From Solen grandis (Eukaryota > Mollusca > Bivalvia > Adapedonta > Solenidae), in contig CM037784.1 in assembly GCA_021229015.1 (NCBI GenBank), forward strand, positions 67,611,013 to 67,675,012: a stretch of DNA of 64,000 nucleotides. The letters are read 5' to 3'. The position numbers and the translations under genes are program-made. This document shows positions 45,301-55,040 of the stretch, in pieces. Position 1 is the stretch's first letter. Every line of letters starts with the position of its first letter. The notes beneath the pieces were generated by a model. It was not told the origin of the DNA and made no database searches. It saw only the letters and a list, made by a program, of their open reading frames with translations.

Positions 45301-47137
45301 CTCAATATCAAGAACTATCAGTTCATTTTATGCAATATTTTTGTTTTCAAATTCTGAACAAAATACTAGTCAATATGATTTTGAGGTAAGGAGTAAACAA
45401 AATGTGTATTTGAGTGCCATGCTATATGATGTGTGTGTGTGGTGTGTGGTGTTTAGCTTATTTGATGTCATATGCTTATCACAGTGTATTTATTTTTATA
45501 TTCCGTGATTATGTTAATGTAAGATCTACATAAAAAGGCTTGTTATGGATATCTTATTATTTATAATTACAAAAGTAACATGCAAAATACATGTACATGT
45601 ATGTATGAATGTAAAACAGTGCTATTAAGGCCAAAGACCTGTTCCAAATTGTGGCCTTAAAAACGAGGTTCTACTGTAGTTCTAAAATTGTTTCATTTAT
45701 GTAACTAAATGTCGACAAACTGCAGTTAGCTTTATTTTCATACCTCGGCCGATTTATGTCTGTAATTTCTATGGTTTTCTCCCCTTTTACCTGTGATAAG
45801 TTCAGCTTACCTCAAATCCATGTTTCCTTTATTGGAATCAATATTAATGACAGAACTGGCCAATCGCTCCCGCCATACAGGGTCTCTATGACGTCATCAA
45901 CTTCTTCAGTAGCGAGACATTGAACGTCATCCTTGTTCAACGCGCCATCTGGGGCGGATATTACACAGCAAATTCCCTTGTGGTAGTTCTTACTGTCGAC
46001 GTCATCATTACTATCGGTGTTCGATCATTTAAAACTGATGGAAAGAAGTTAATATAAGAAAAAGGGTAGATATATTCTATGTTGCTAAAAAGTAAAAGCA
46101 CTTAGAACTATTGTTTTACGAAAAGTAACATTGGTCTACGCATTTCGTGTTCAAACATCAACTTTATCTATGTTCGAATCCATGTTCTTTGACGTGTATG
46201 TTAATAAAATGATAAAGAAAATCTTCATTGAAAGGTAAATAGCACTACAGATTCGAAACTAGAACATACTAATAAGAGGTAGACTCTATTAACTACATGT
46301 ACATGTATTGTACAATAACGAGGTTAAACCGGAAACCTTCAAAGAGTATCAAACCTCGCATAATTAGATCTACATGGTTATAAACTTATAAGTGTGTGTA
46401 GTTTAGAAAAAAAGAAACAACAACTTTTGGACGTATTTATATCCAGAACATGTAATCAGGCATTAAATGAATCAAAGATCACATAGCTATCCTTGCAGCC
46501 GAGTTGGTGGAGCAACCGGCCATGAGGTCTTTGGATATGCGATTGGTCTCGAATTATAAAATGTAAGAGAGTATTTACATTTCTCCCTATTTGATACGAA
46601 GCGTACCATGTTTCAGTACTGCTATTAAGAGACGTGATATGAAATCACTTGCACACTATGATGGATAAACAAACAAATAATGTATACTCACACACTCGGT
46701 GTCCAGTTTTCAGGATTAAGTCTTCGTCATCTTTCTTCTTCTCGACGTTTCCGTTGCTCCTCTTCCTTATGTTTTCGTTCTGCTTCTTCTCGCCGTCTTT
46801 TTTCTTCCTTATCCTTTCTCTCTTTTTCTTCTTTTAATCTTTCAGCCTCTTCAGCCCTGAGTCGTTCTTCTTCTAACTTATTTCGTTTCCTCTCAGCCTC
46901 ATGTTCTTTAGTTTCCCCTTTTTCTTTTTGCATTTACCCAGCAATCGAGGCACCCTTTCATCTTACTCAGATCATTTTCAGCTATACCTCCTTGTGTTTG
47001 TATCTTCATCATTATGGACTTTGTTTGATCAATTAGCTCATCTAGTTTCTTGTCCTGATTTCTCGAGCCATTTTCTCTAGTTTTATAAATCTGTTTTAAC
47101 TTTTCGGAAGGTTTGTAATTTGCATGACTGTCAGCCA
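33815..47137 (-). CDS. ZU5-ZU5-UPA-Death family gene, copy A (multi-exon, frame-broken)
   Basis: Nine exon-sized blocks can be followed on the minus strand: 46694-47137 (coiled coil), 45811-46010, 44920-45060, 44198-44384, 43509-43659, 41482-41624, 39686-39838, 36700-36945 and 33815-34025. A probable 5' exon lies at 50715-50830. Together they read as ZU5, second ZU5, UPA-like and two Death-domain segments, the order of PIDD1 but with a coiled coil in place of leucine-rich repeats. By family analogy it is a cytosolic scaffold that recruits partners through Death domains in innate immunity or apoptosis. The HFS autocleavage motif of PIDD1 is not visible at the ends of the ZU5 blocks. Exons 44920-45060, 43509-43659 and 39686-39838 are clean. 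Others need one-base corrections, so this is either a pseudogene or a consensus with indels. The UPA tail between 39.7 and 36.9 kb falls in a noisy block. Confidence 0.6.
34026..36699. other. Intron of copy A, nothing recognised
   Basis: Clean AT-rich sequence between the two Death-domain exons. A near-repeat of TTTTCATTTTCTGTTCACAA with ACTGATATG and TGTTCCATTTATG occurs at about 34640-34690 and again at about 35080-35130, so a block of about 100 bp is duplicated. No coding signal is found. Confidence 0.45.
36700..36945 (-). CDS. Copy A exon: first Death-domain segment
   Basis: From the acceptor CTCAG at about 36946 the frame reads VLSKVVSAKLTSQ, PWMTVLYQL, KRKIDRIERQA, DTIIKDWMKSQPKSND. 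This has the helices and the conserved Trp residues of a Death domain (helix 2 W..VLYQL, helix 4 IIKDWM). The frame stays open to about 36689, with candidate donors at AAA|GTATCA or AAG|GTTTCG. The matching piece of copy B, at about 56770-56930, keeps KDW-KSQPKSN in noisy sequence. Confidence 0.55.
37490..39600. other. Low-quality consensus block 2, hides UPA tail exons
   Basis: Homopolymer-rich text as in block 1, with a run of about 29 T at 39329-39357. On the minus strand near 38.62-38.70 kb a short reading GAYQKGPPNLMMG resembles the GY.KGPPE..DG stretch often seen near the end of UPA domains, which would suit the missing exon between 39686 and 36945. This cannot be proven in the noise. 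Confidence 0.45.
39686..39838 (-). CDS. Copy A exon: UPA-like segment
   Basis: Acceptor TTTCAG and donor GAG|GTAGG give a clean 153-nt exon, phase 2 in and out. It reads VIEIVMSEHSTPEMAIETAR, then HMFDLATKTVVSVLVKQKTF and DPTAAVFQCV. The helix followed by a V.VLV.QK strand resembles the start of a UPA domain. Its first base completes the AA left by the upstream exon as Asn. The copy B counterpart is at 60198-60333. Confidence 0.6.
39839..40807. other. Intron of copy A, nothing recognised
   Basis: Clean AT-rich sequence. The 62-codon open frame at 40190-40378 has no domain and lies on the opposite strand to the gene. Confidence 0.4.
40808..41010 (+). repeat. SINE family 2 with internal deletion
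   Basis: Head GGGACCTCATTGGCCGAGAG and GGTAAAGTCGCTGAC joins directly to GGATTTTCCTGCGAGGAAG, so the B-box region is missing. Body GGCTTGCGGTAGGTCGGTGA and tail GACTGAAATACTGTCGAAGC are intact. It lies antisense in an intron of copy A. Confidence 0.75.
41482..41624 (-). CDS. Copy A exon: end of second ZU5 block
   Basis: Acceptor AACAG and donor CAA|GTAGGT. The exon starts in phase 1 (codon split as G|AT) reading DEGSKISKGPAVS, then changes frame to reach FHLFRGKENVWKVANAKYKK and AVSVHLPSSRDIY. Copy B reads the same segment in one frame to near its end, and alignment shows copy A has one extra base in the TTTCGAAAGGG stretch. W.V...YK......VS..L fits the closing strands of a ZU5 domain. Confidence 0.55.
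41625..43508. other. Intron of copy A, nothing recognised
   Basis: Clean, AT-rich intron between the 43.5 kb and 41.6 kb exons. No repeat border or RNA gene could be supported. Confidence 0.4.
43509..43659 (-). CDS. Copy A exon: second ZU5 block, C-terminal half
   Basis: A clean 151-nt exon with acceptor CTTACAG and donor CATG|GTACT, phase 0 in and 1 out. It reads TKTVPLEIFPSVSGKDGEPV, KEILSTSSLITINCQKPTGK, DIEVDLLRKH. The string LSTSSLIT-NCQKPTGKDIEVDL is almost identical in copy B (62442-62592, also 151 nt), which shows selection on the protein. S.LI.I.CQ.P.GK.I.V.L fits the strand pattern of a ZU5 domain. Confidence 0.7.
43660..43763. repeat. 35-bp tandem repeat, three copies, at a splice acceptor
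   Basis: GTAAACCAATCAACACTTTC starts at 43666, 43701 and 43736 (period 35). On the minus strand each unit ends GGTTTACTYACA. Only the unit touching the exon reads ACAG and serves as the acceptor of the 43509-43659 exon. The other two read ACAT. Confidence 0.8.
44198..44384 (-). CDS. Copy A exon: end of first ZU5, start of second
   Basis: Acceptor TAACAG and donor CACG|GTGAGC, 187 nt. It opens KVDLSCLELASLRSVKVTVV, VRPRGETIFVDQPG, then must change frame to VSQYLAYDRHVKL and again to PRETYNKRTEIRVT. Two added bases would make 189 nt, a whole number of codons in phase 0, as its neighbours require. One break lies at CCGGGG and is shared with copy B (CCCGGG). The other is a missing base in CTGTCATG. 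RPRGETI.V...V...V.L.IPR matches the opening of a ZU5 domain. Confidence 0.6.
44920..45060 (-). CDS. Copy A exon: first ZU5 block
   Basis: A clean 141-nt exon in phase 0, acceptor CTCCAG, donor GAG|GTATG. It reads VPIRVHIPHATSPDSGDEVV, FKYSVNGVDGWITH, EKSVTTE. PIRVHIPHA...GDEVVFKYS.DG.W follows the ZU5 pattern P(V/I).L.IPH......W. Copy B has an exon of the same length at 63625-63765 with the first 28 residues identical. Confidence 0.7.
45811..46010 (-). CDS. Copy A exon: N-terminal part of first ZU5 block
   Basis: From the acceptor CGATAG the frame reads NDDVDSKNYHKGICCVISAP, then KDDVQCLATEEVDDVIETLY and GGSDWPVLS. A second frame, ending KHGFE, would join correctly to the next exon (the HGFE-VPI junction resembles the ZU5 'PHG..F..PV' stretch). 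So the exon is real but has a one-base shift near TTAATATTGATTCC. Donor GAG|GTAAGC. Confidence 0.45.
46694..47137 (-). CDS. Copy A exon: coiled-coil region
   Basis: The acceptor TTTACAG at 47138 shows this is an internal exon, and the apparent start there is a GTG spanning the splice site. It reads ADSHANYKPSEKLKQIYKTR ... KMKGCLDCW, then in a second frame 68 residues rich in E, K and R (EAERKRNKLEEERLRAEEAE), a long coiled coil, then in a third frame DDEDLILKTGHR before a GT donor. Two one-base shifts are needed, both inside purine runs (AAAAAGAAAAAGGGG and GAAGAAGAAAGATG). A coiled coil could serve oligomerisation. Confidence 0.5.
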
Positions 47138-47285
47138 CTGTAAATCATTGCATGGCCGTTAGAGTAACATATTCGTATGAATAATAAACACACTCTTTCG
47201 GGGGAAGGAGGGTCATATCGACCAAATTTCCGTCCTATGAAGACTTGACAGATATTATACTGCCACACTCTAATACATATCGACC

Positions 47286-47541
47286 GGTCCCAATGACCAA
47301 GTGGCTAGAGCATCCGCCTTATAGCCAGGACATCGTGGGTTCAATTCTCAGCCGCGACATATTATAGTTGTTCAACTGGTAGTTATGCCAGTAACAGGCA
47401 TAAAGTTCCAGGACTGTTTGGTTTAGTTTCAGGATAATGTGGACCGAGTGTGGTATCATGCATAATATCACGGTGATACTACAAGTAGAATAGGCTCCAT
47501 ATGCCTGAAATGTCACCAGGACGTTAAACCCAATCAAGCAA
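47286..47541 (+). repeat. SINE family 1
   Basis: Head AAGTGGCTAGAGCATCCGCC with B box GGGTTCAATTCTC, body TTCCAGGACTG...TCAGGATAATGTGGACC and tail GACGTTAAACCCAATCAAGC. It lies just upstream of the copy A coiled-coil exon, inside the probable first intron. Confidence 0.8.
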
Positions 47542-47830
47542 AATCTGTGTTACACTCTATACGCTATGATAGTTGGAAGATTTTATAGTGTAGTCAGATA
47601 AATACGTTTAATGGGAATTCAACAGCATTTTGAGTGGATATATAAATCGATAAAGTACTTGTAGCGGTTAAACAATTTCAAAACAGTATAACTATTTAAT
47701 ACAGTTTAATGACCTATCCTCATTAAAAGACCTCTCAAATGTCGTCATTTAACAAGGTTGAAGTAAGAACTGCATGACTAGCTGCCTTGCCGGAAAGCTT
47801 TGTTAGGCGTTGATGTCTTTGAAAACAAAC

Positions 47831-48137
47831 AGCACGGTGGCCGTATGGTTAGAGCGTCCGCCCCAGAATCCGGAATCGGGAGGTCACGGGGTTCGATCCC
47901 CGGTCAAGACATACCAAAATGGACTGGTATAGCTTCCTTCCATGGTGCTCACAATATGAGAGTAGACTGATTTGGTAGACTGGTTGGTTCGGTGTCAGGA
48001 TAATGTAACTGTGTGTGGTATCATGCAGCATGTCTGTGGCGTGATACTGCAGTGTGGCAGCACTATATCTGTCTCAAGTGGACAAGTCTCCAAATGATTG
48101 AAATACTGTCGGAGGGAATTAACCCAATAAACAAACA
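47831..48137 (+). repeat. SINE family 1
   Basis: Head GGTGGCCGTATGGTTAGAGC with B box GGGTTCGATCCCCGG, body GGTGTCAGGATAATGTAACT and GTCTCAAGTGGACAAGTCTC, tail AAATGATTGAAATACTGTCG and TTAACCCAATAAACAAAC. It follows the previous copy by 290 bp in the same orientation, as an independent insertion. Confidence 0.85.
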
Positions 48138-50714
48138 TACTTTTGAAATGAGTGGCTGTTTGCGGTCACTGCGACTGTATGATGCCTGGCTATTTATAAA
48201 TACAGGAAGACCTCGTGTGCATAGTAAACTCGAGTAGAACAGGAACCTACTGCATGCAAGCTTGAAGGCTATTTCACATTAGAAATGAGTGACCCTACCG
48301 GAACTTGAATACACAGCGATGATGGCTAAGCTGGTGGCTGTACAAATCGGCTACGAAGGTCCCAGCAATTTAAATATATTTCACGTACGACGAAGAATAC
48401 TTTCTGTATAATTTCTTAGCACTCTGTAACCGAGGGGTAGGTTTGAGATTATTAGTAGCATTGGAGAATTTTAGTTACAAATCCGTTATAAATAATATAG
48501 CTTCAGTGCGATATCCTTATCTCTTATTTATTTTTTTTACAAAGTAACATGCATTGGGATTACTCACGGACGGGGGGTCCAGGGGGGTTTTGATTTTCTT
48601 TTGAAACTCCCCCCGTACTTTTTCGATAGCTCGTTTTACCCCTTTCATCAACGAAAAAATTCCTCGACATATCATTGACTTTTTTCAAAAAACCCCCACC
48701 GGCCGTCAATAATCTTGAGGAGATAATTTATTCATTTAAATATCTCTCGTAATGGTTCCGCACTTTTTCTAAATCATGGACTTTCGGGGAAAAACAAAGG
48801 TTTTCCCTAATTGCATTTGGGCCCCTTGGGTTTATTTTTTGTAGAGGTTAATGGTCCAAAAAGTAGGGGAACCATTACAGGGATTTACCTTAAAATTATA
48901 TTTAATGATATATGTCGGTAATCTAGGGGGCCATCATATAAAATTGTTATTTCTGTATTTGATTTTAATACGAGAGTTGCCTTGTAAATTTAAATTAGAG
49001 TAAAAAAAAAAATTAGTTTTGTCCAATTTTGCGTCTGGCCATGTAAAATGCGCCCAAATAATATTCCTTTTGATTTACGGTCTCAAATTTGTAATGAAAA
49101 TCTAATTAAAATGGGAAAATGTGAATATATGTATTTTTTTCAAATGTGGCGGGTTAGATATAAAAAATTGTTGTACTGAAAGGGTAAGATTCAGTTGAAT
49201 TAAGGATGTTTTTAAGCACCTTGTTTTAATTATGGTGTTAAATATAAATACCTTTATATATTGATAAATAGCTGAATCTCTGGATTTCCTTTCTGTGCTT
49301 CCCAAAAACCAACCATAGCTTTTAAAACTTTCTTGGGGGAAAAGTAAGCACGAATGAATTTATGCCCCCGTTGGGGGGGGGGCTTACATTTTAGGGCAAG
49401 CCCATTTGGGGAAAGTTCACCAAATGAGGGGAGCCCACCCGGTGATAACCTTTGATGTTTGGGGGGTGAGGTAAGGACTTTGGTCAAGGAAAATTTTTTG
49501 TAAAAAAAGAAAAAACCAAAAACATTACCCCCCCATCTATACCCGGGGCATGTAAAAAAAGCGCTACGTTCAAATGAACGCCTGCCCCCAGGGGCTTAGT
49601 TGGGGTAAGATTTTGAAAGTTAAGTCCCCGGGCCCCGGTAGAGCTCCAAGGGCATAAACGGGGTTTTTTTGAGGCTTAATTGGAAGGACTTCCCGTGTTA
49701 TTGTTTTTTAAAAGTTTTGTGACAAAAGCCCCAACCAAAACAACGGCCCGAAAATGAAAATAAATTAAATGAATATTTTTAAAAAACCCTGGTTTTAAAA
49801 TGACACTAACATTGAAAACTCTAAAAACTGCCAACAAAAAATGGTAGTAAACACCGAGGATTTTTTATTTGGGGGCACACAGTTCATCTTGTAGGGTTTA
49901 ATCTGTGTCATGTGTGAATCCTGCTTTTTATACCGATAAACATGTATAGGTATTTTCTAACATATGTTTGCGTAAGAATAACAAAATAAAACGAAAACAT
50001 GGATAAAATTTGGGGACACTTCTGTGAAATCTTTTTTTTTCGCGGGACCTTTTTTCGGAATTTATGGGGGGGTTTTTATCCCAAAAATTAACCCCCCATA
50101 AACTTTTTCATAAGCCCTCCGTTTTAGAACATAGACCACAATAAATATACCCACGAAACCCCTTAGGTACTAATAACAAAATATAAATTCCAGGGATTTT
50201 TTAAAATTTTACAGTAGATTGGTGGGTATTAGTATTTAACTTGGGGTTAAAGAGCAAAGTAGTCATAAGAGAAAGAAGAATATAAATTTTTTAACATAAA
50301 AATCCTTTATGCCCTTAAAATCATCTATATCCCCGGAAACGAATAAACGAAAAAAATTCAAAAGAATATTCTTTTTGTTTTGCTTTTTGAATATTTAAAA
50401 AAAAAAAAGATTTTTATAATTTCTAAAATGTGTATCGCATTTAAAGTAAGTACGGGTAGGTTAATTTATTACAAGATGATATTTTCTTTGCGAAAAGTGT
50501 AGTAGAAATTTAAACTTAATTTTTTTAAACCCATATGCTTCTCATTATTATTACGTTCGATTTTACAGTATTGTTTCGATCATCAAACCCCGGAACTCAT
50601 GTAGAGGAAAAGAAATCAAAATACGGGTAAAATTTAGTGAATATACGCGATGATTAGGAAATTAGACAAAAGTGGGTAAGAAACTGTTGAGGTTTTTTTC
50701 CGGTTTGGGTTGAT

Positions 50715-50830
50715 TTTCAGAATATTTGTCGGGCGGAGCTTGATTGTCCGTAATTTTTCGCTCCTTGACAAGAGAACAAACGCTGGATTGGGGATCTTTT
50801 CCTTTTCAAATGCGTAAATGGGAAAGGAAA
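50715..50830 (-). CDS. Probable 5' exon of copy A (noisy)
   Basis: Matches the clean exon at 26233-26348: TTTGTTCTCTTGTCAAGGAG, AAATTACGGACAATCAAGC, CCGCCCGACA. The ATG and donor are blurred. It lies about 3.6 kb upstream of the copy A coiled-coil exon on the same strand, so it is best placed as the first exon of copy A. Its upstream 200 bases also resemble those of the 26.3 kb exon. Confidence 0.4.
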
Positions 50831-53015
50831 TGTTTTGTATCCTTCATGCCCCATACTGATTGTTGGTTAGGGGCTTTTAAAGGGGGTTTGGGGTAATCAA
50901 AAAAAAGTGCTTAACGATAAATTTACTTCTGGGTATTGTATGTCTTTGTAAAGGCATTCGCAATTAAGGGGGAGGTATTGATTAGATGTGTCCATTGTAT
51001 ACTTTTTTGACTTCGATAAAAACATCTAATGGAAATTATAAAAGGGGGTTTATATTTACTTTAAAATTATCATAAGGTTCTGAAAAAACTTTAAATTTTT
51101 CGTTGAATGAAATTTCGTTGATTATGTGCCCTAAGGGACGTTGGGGGTAAATTTTTCGTGGATCGTTTAGAAAACGTGAGGTCAAATAAAGATACAATTT
51201 TTTGTGGGGGTTTAAATTTTCCGTGAAAAAAATCAACGAAATCCAAAAAAATTAGTGTCCACGAAAATTAATGATTTCACAGAAATCATTTGCATAACAT
51301 TAAATTTGAATTCTTTTTAAAACTGATACGTGCTAGTCTCCCCCTTAAAAACACAAACGGTTTTATACATACACGCAGTTTCCGATCTCAACGAATTATT
51401 GCATAGGTATCCAGTCTCCCCGACTGGCTCGGATTCCACCAAAAATATTTAGCATAAAAATACAAGGTTTTAAAAATAGGTAGTAAATTCAAGCATTCCT
51501 TTTATATTAATAGTTAGGCATGACTATTCCTTTTATCATATTTTGGGCCCAAAACACTTTTTTCCGGAGTGTTACCCTTACTTTTTTCTTTATTCAACAA
51601 GTTACAAAACTTTTAGCCGAAATTACACACTCCGCGCACGCGGTATTCATATGATGTGTGTTTAAATCGAACGGGATAAAATGTGTTTAATTATTATTCA
51701 TATGAAATTGAAAATGTATGAAAAATACACAAGTTAATGTTTTTCAGTTATTATTTAAAATTATTTTCTTCGTGTTAGATAACAAAGAAATTCGTGACAG
51801 CCCTTTCCTTTTTTTGTTTTTTGTTATTGTTAAAACGCGTTTTACTGTACTATGGGTATATGTAAAAAGAATTGACAAGAATTATCATTATATCAAAATT
51901 TAAAAAAACTCTTCATGAAAATTTTATTAAGCACGAAGGGGTCACTTAATAAAATTCGATTAAGGGTAATTTTTACTTAGCGAAAAAATTGTTGGTGGGG
52001 TTCGACTGCCAAATTACTTACTCGCTTTTACGCCTTAAAGGATGATACTCACTAAAAATTTAAGGATTTTTTTTTTCCATTCAAAAAGTTTTTTTCCAAA
52101 ATTTTTCATAAATTAAATTCTTTTTTTTTTTTTTATAGAAAAAATTGTTTATTTTTAATAAATTTTACTAATGAATTATGAGGGAATATAAAAGATGCTC
52201 TTCCCAATCTTGTATACACCGGCTGCCCAATTACGGGTAACGGAAGAGCGTCGTGGGTTTCAGACTTTGGCTCTTCACGATACTGGAACTGCACCCCCCC
52301 GACTTACTTTGGTACCCATTAAAATACGCCCCCTTTGCAAAACTTTTTTTCTGGAACAGACCCCCGGTTTGGTAATGGAGAAAACATTACGTTACAAATG
52401 ATGTTAATTAGATATTAAAACTTTAATAGTTTAAGATTAAACTTAAAAATTAAATACTTTTTCTTTATTACAACCCTTTAAAATACCCAGTTACTCTGTA
52501 AAATTTAGTACATGTAAAAAAAAAAGTATGCTGTTTATGTTTTAAAAACCCCGAATTCAAAATTAAGTTTTACAAGCTATTAAAATCACAATTTAAGGTC
52601 TTCTTTTTTTCAATAAGTAAATAATGTTTCACACCTTTTGTATTTTTAACTTGAAAATGTGTGATGTACACAAGTAAGATTATATGGTTTCTCTCAAATG
52701 TGGTACCATAAAATTTTAAAAGAAAATTTTTAATTTTTTCCCAGTCAGAGAAGTTGTGGAAAAAAACGGGAGCCTATACGACAAACCATTTGTTAACTTT
52801 TTTTTTAATAGAACAAAGAAAGGGCTTGCTACAATGCTTTGTTATTTAAAAAAATGGAAATTAAATGGAAAAGACTGAAGCTTTGTATGAAATGAATGGG
52901 TTGGCAAAAGACAAATAACCTGAAAATTTTTAAAGTTTAATTTAAAAAAATATTGATAATTAAATCAAAAATGGGGACAGTGAGAGATTAGTTACCCCCA
53001 TTTTAGGGGAATGGC

Positions 53016-53994
53016 GCGAAAAGCGAATACGGATAGGATCGGAATGGTAGGAAAGCGAATGGGAAAAGGAAGCGAATACGGTTAGGATAGTGGTTAGGAT
53101 AGCGAATACGGTGGGGAAATATGGATAGGAAAAGAATAGGAAGGTAGGGTGGGAAAGCAAAATGGGTAGGAATAGAAGGATAGGAAAAGGATAGGATAGC
53201 GAAAGGAAAGAAAAATACATAGGATAGCAAATAGGAAAGGAAAGCGAATTTCAAGTAGGTAGGGATATGATCGAAAACGGATGGAAAGTGGATAGGATAG
53301 CGATCGGAAGGATAGCGATCAAAGGATAGCAGAAGGTAGCAAAAAGGGAAGGATGGGGATAGGAAGCAAATTGGATAGGATAGGGTACAGTAGGATAGGG
53401 AAAGGTAGCGAATACGGATGGGAAATGAAAGGAAAGGGAAATATGGATAGGAAGCAGATGGTGGGAAAACGGATAGGATAGCGAATACGGATAGGATGCG
53501 ATAGGATAGCGAATCGATGGATAGCAGATAGGATGGAATAGGATAGGATAGGGATAGGATACAAATATGGATAGGATGGGGGGTACAGATAGGATAGGGA
53601 TGGATAGCGAAACGGTGGGAAAGTAATAGGGGAAGGAAAAATGGATAAAAAATAAGATGGATAGGAATACGGATGGGGATAGCAAATACGGATAGGATGC
53701 AATAGGATAGCAAATACGGATGGGATAGCAATAGGATAGCGAATAGGGAAGGATAGCTAGTAGGAAAACGGATGGGATAGTGGATGGATAGCAATACGGA
53801 TAGGATAGGATAGGGATAGGTACGATAGGTAGCGAAAGGATAGGATGGGATAGGATGCGAATAGGATAGGTACGAATAGGGATAGGATAGGGAAAGGGAT
53901 GCAAATATGGATAGGATAACGGATACAGATGGTGCGGATGGATAGTGAATACGGATAGGATAGCGAATCGGATAGGATAGCGATAGGATAGGAA
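53016..53994. repeat. Minisatellite, 18-bp purine-rich unit
   Basis: The unit is GAATACGGATAGGATAGC with frequent 5-6 bp slips of GGATA. The array spans nearly 1 kb. The + strand is almost pure A/G/T with very little C, so the strands are strongly skewed. It creates open frames of 255 and 263 codons on the minus strand full of YPIR/FPSY repeats, which are not genes. Confidence 0.9.
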
Positions 53995-54557
53995 TAATAA
54001 ACCTTTTCCAAATTTCATTTAAAATTTGGGGCTTCTATAATGAAATTATATTATCAAATATTACATTTTTTTGATTTTTTTCATTCTCTTTTGCATACTT
54101 CATGTTTCCATTTTTAAAAAAAAAAGCTGAATTAAAATTTTTTTTAAATAGGTTATTTTGTCTGCATGAAAGAAAAAAAAATAATTTTCCATTCCAAATG
54201 AAATTTTTTTTTTTTTTACATAACAATTTTTAGACCTTTAGTACGGGAAAACTGAACACTTCCGTAATTTGGTCCCCAAAAAAATACACCCCCATTGCAA
54301 AAAATGTTTTTTGGAAAACGGTCCCCCCGGGTTTGTGTAATGGAGATAGATTTTACGGACAAATGACTTTTAATATAGAGTCTTAAATTTATTTTTTAAA
54401 GAAAAATTTAAAAATCATTTTTACTTTTTTCAATATTCAACCAAAAAAAACATACTTACTCTTTTTGTTTTAAAATTAAAAAAAAAAAAGTATGCGTGAA
54501 CGGCATTAAAAACCCCATACCCCCCCAATCCCAAAGTCGTAAAAATGGTATGTTATG

Positions 54558-54748
54558 CTCCCTGCTTGGCGCTCGCATTCATGTGTTTCCCCGATGTGTT
54601 TAAAAGTGACTGGGGGGGGGTCCCCTGCCATTTCGGCGTGATTACTGAGTGTGGCAGCACTATATCTGTCTCAGTAAATCGTTCCAAATGATGAAAACTG
54701 TCGGGGGGACGAAAACCCCAACAAAAAAAAACAAGCAAACAAACAAAC
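54558..54748 (+). repeat. SINE family 1, 5'-truncated, noisy
   Basis: CTCCCTGCTTGGCGCTCGCA, then GTGTGGCAGCACTATATCTG and TCTCAGTAAATCG, then GAAAACTGTCGGGGGGACGA and AAACCCCAACAAAAAAAAAC. It is a useful yardstick for the error pattern, since GGTGGGACGTTAAACCC appears as GGGGGGACGAAAACCCC. Confidence 0.65.
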
Positions 54749-54887
54749 CCCATCCCTCCAAATAATTTTACAAGCTATAAAAAAAACAAGGCTTTTAGTA
54801 GGGGACTGAGAAATATTAATTATTTTTTTAAAAAAGTGTTCAAGAATTCAGACACATAGGGAGAAAAGACCGATATCACTTTAATTT

Positions 54888-55040
54888 GGGTATCCCCAGG
54901 GCCTTTTTGAAAATTCAGTGCTTTGGCACCCTCGTTAATGGGGGTTCCGATTCCCATTCTTGCGTAAAGGGAAGTTAGGATCTTCGTTCCCCATTGGAAC
55001 CATTTTGACCTTTCATGACGGATAGTCAAAACCCCCTTGT
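54888..55040 (-). CDS. Copy B exon: second Death-domain segment (noisy)
   Basis: Aligns with 33860-34010 of copy A: GCACCCTCGTTAATGGGGGT, CCATTCTTGCGTAAAGGGAA, GAACCATTTTGACC. On the minus strand INEGAKALNFQK corresponds to INEGANALNFLK. The frame is lost further along. Confidence 0.45.

Noticed and set aside
46680..47036. 118-codon Ser-rich open frame on the + strand
   Set aside because: It is the antisense of the coiled-coil exon; Glu/Lys codons read backwards give Ser/Phe/Leu.
47102..47138. Start codon of copy A at 47138
   Set aside because: The codon there is GTG and its first base is the G of an AG splice acceptor (TTTACAG), so the block is an internal exon.
53003..54018. Minus-strand open frames of 263 and 255 codons
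   Set aside because: They are translations of the 18-bp minisatellite in several frames at once (YPIR/FPSY/LSYP repeats), with no start context, splice sites or domain.
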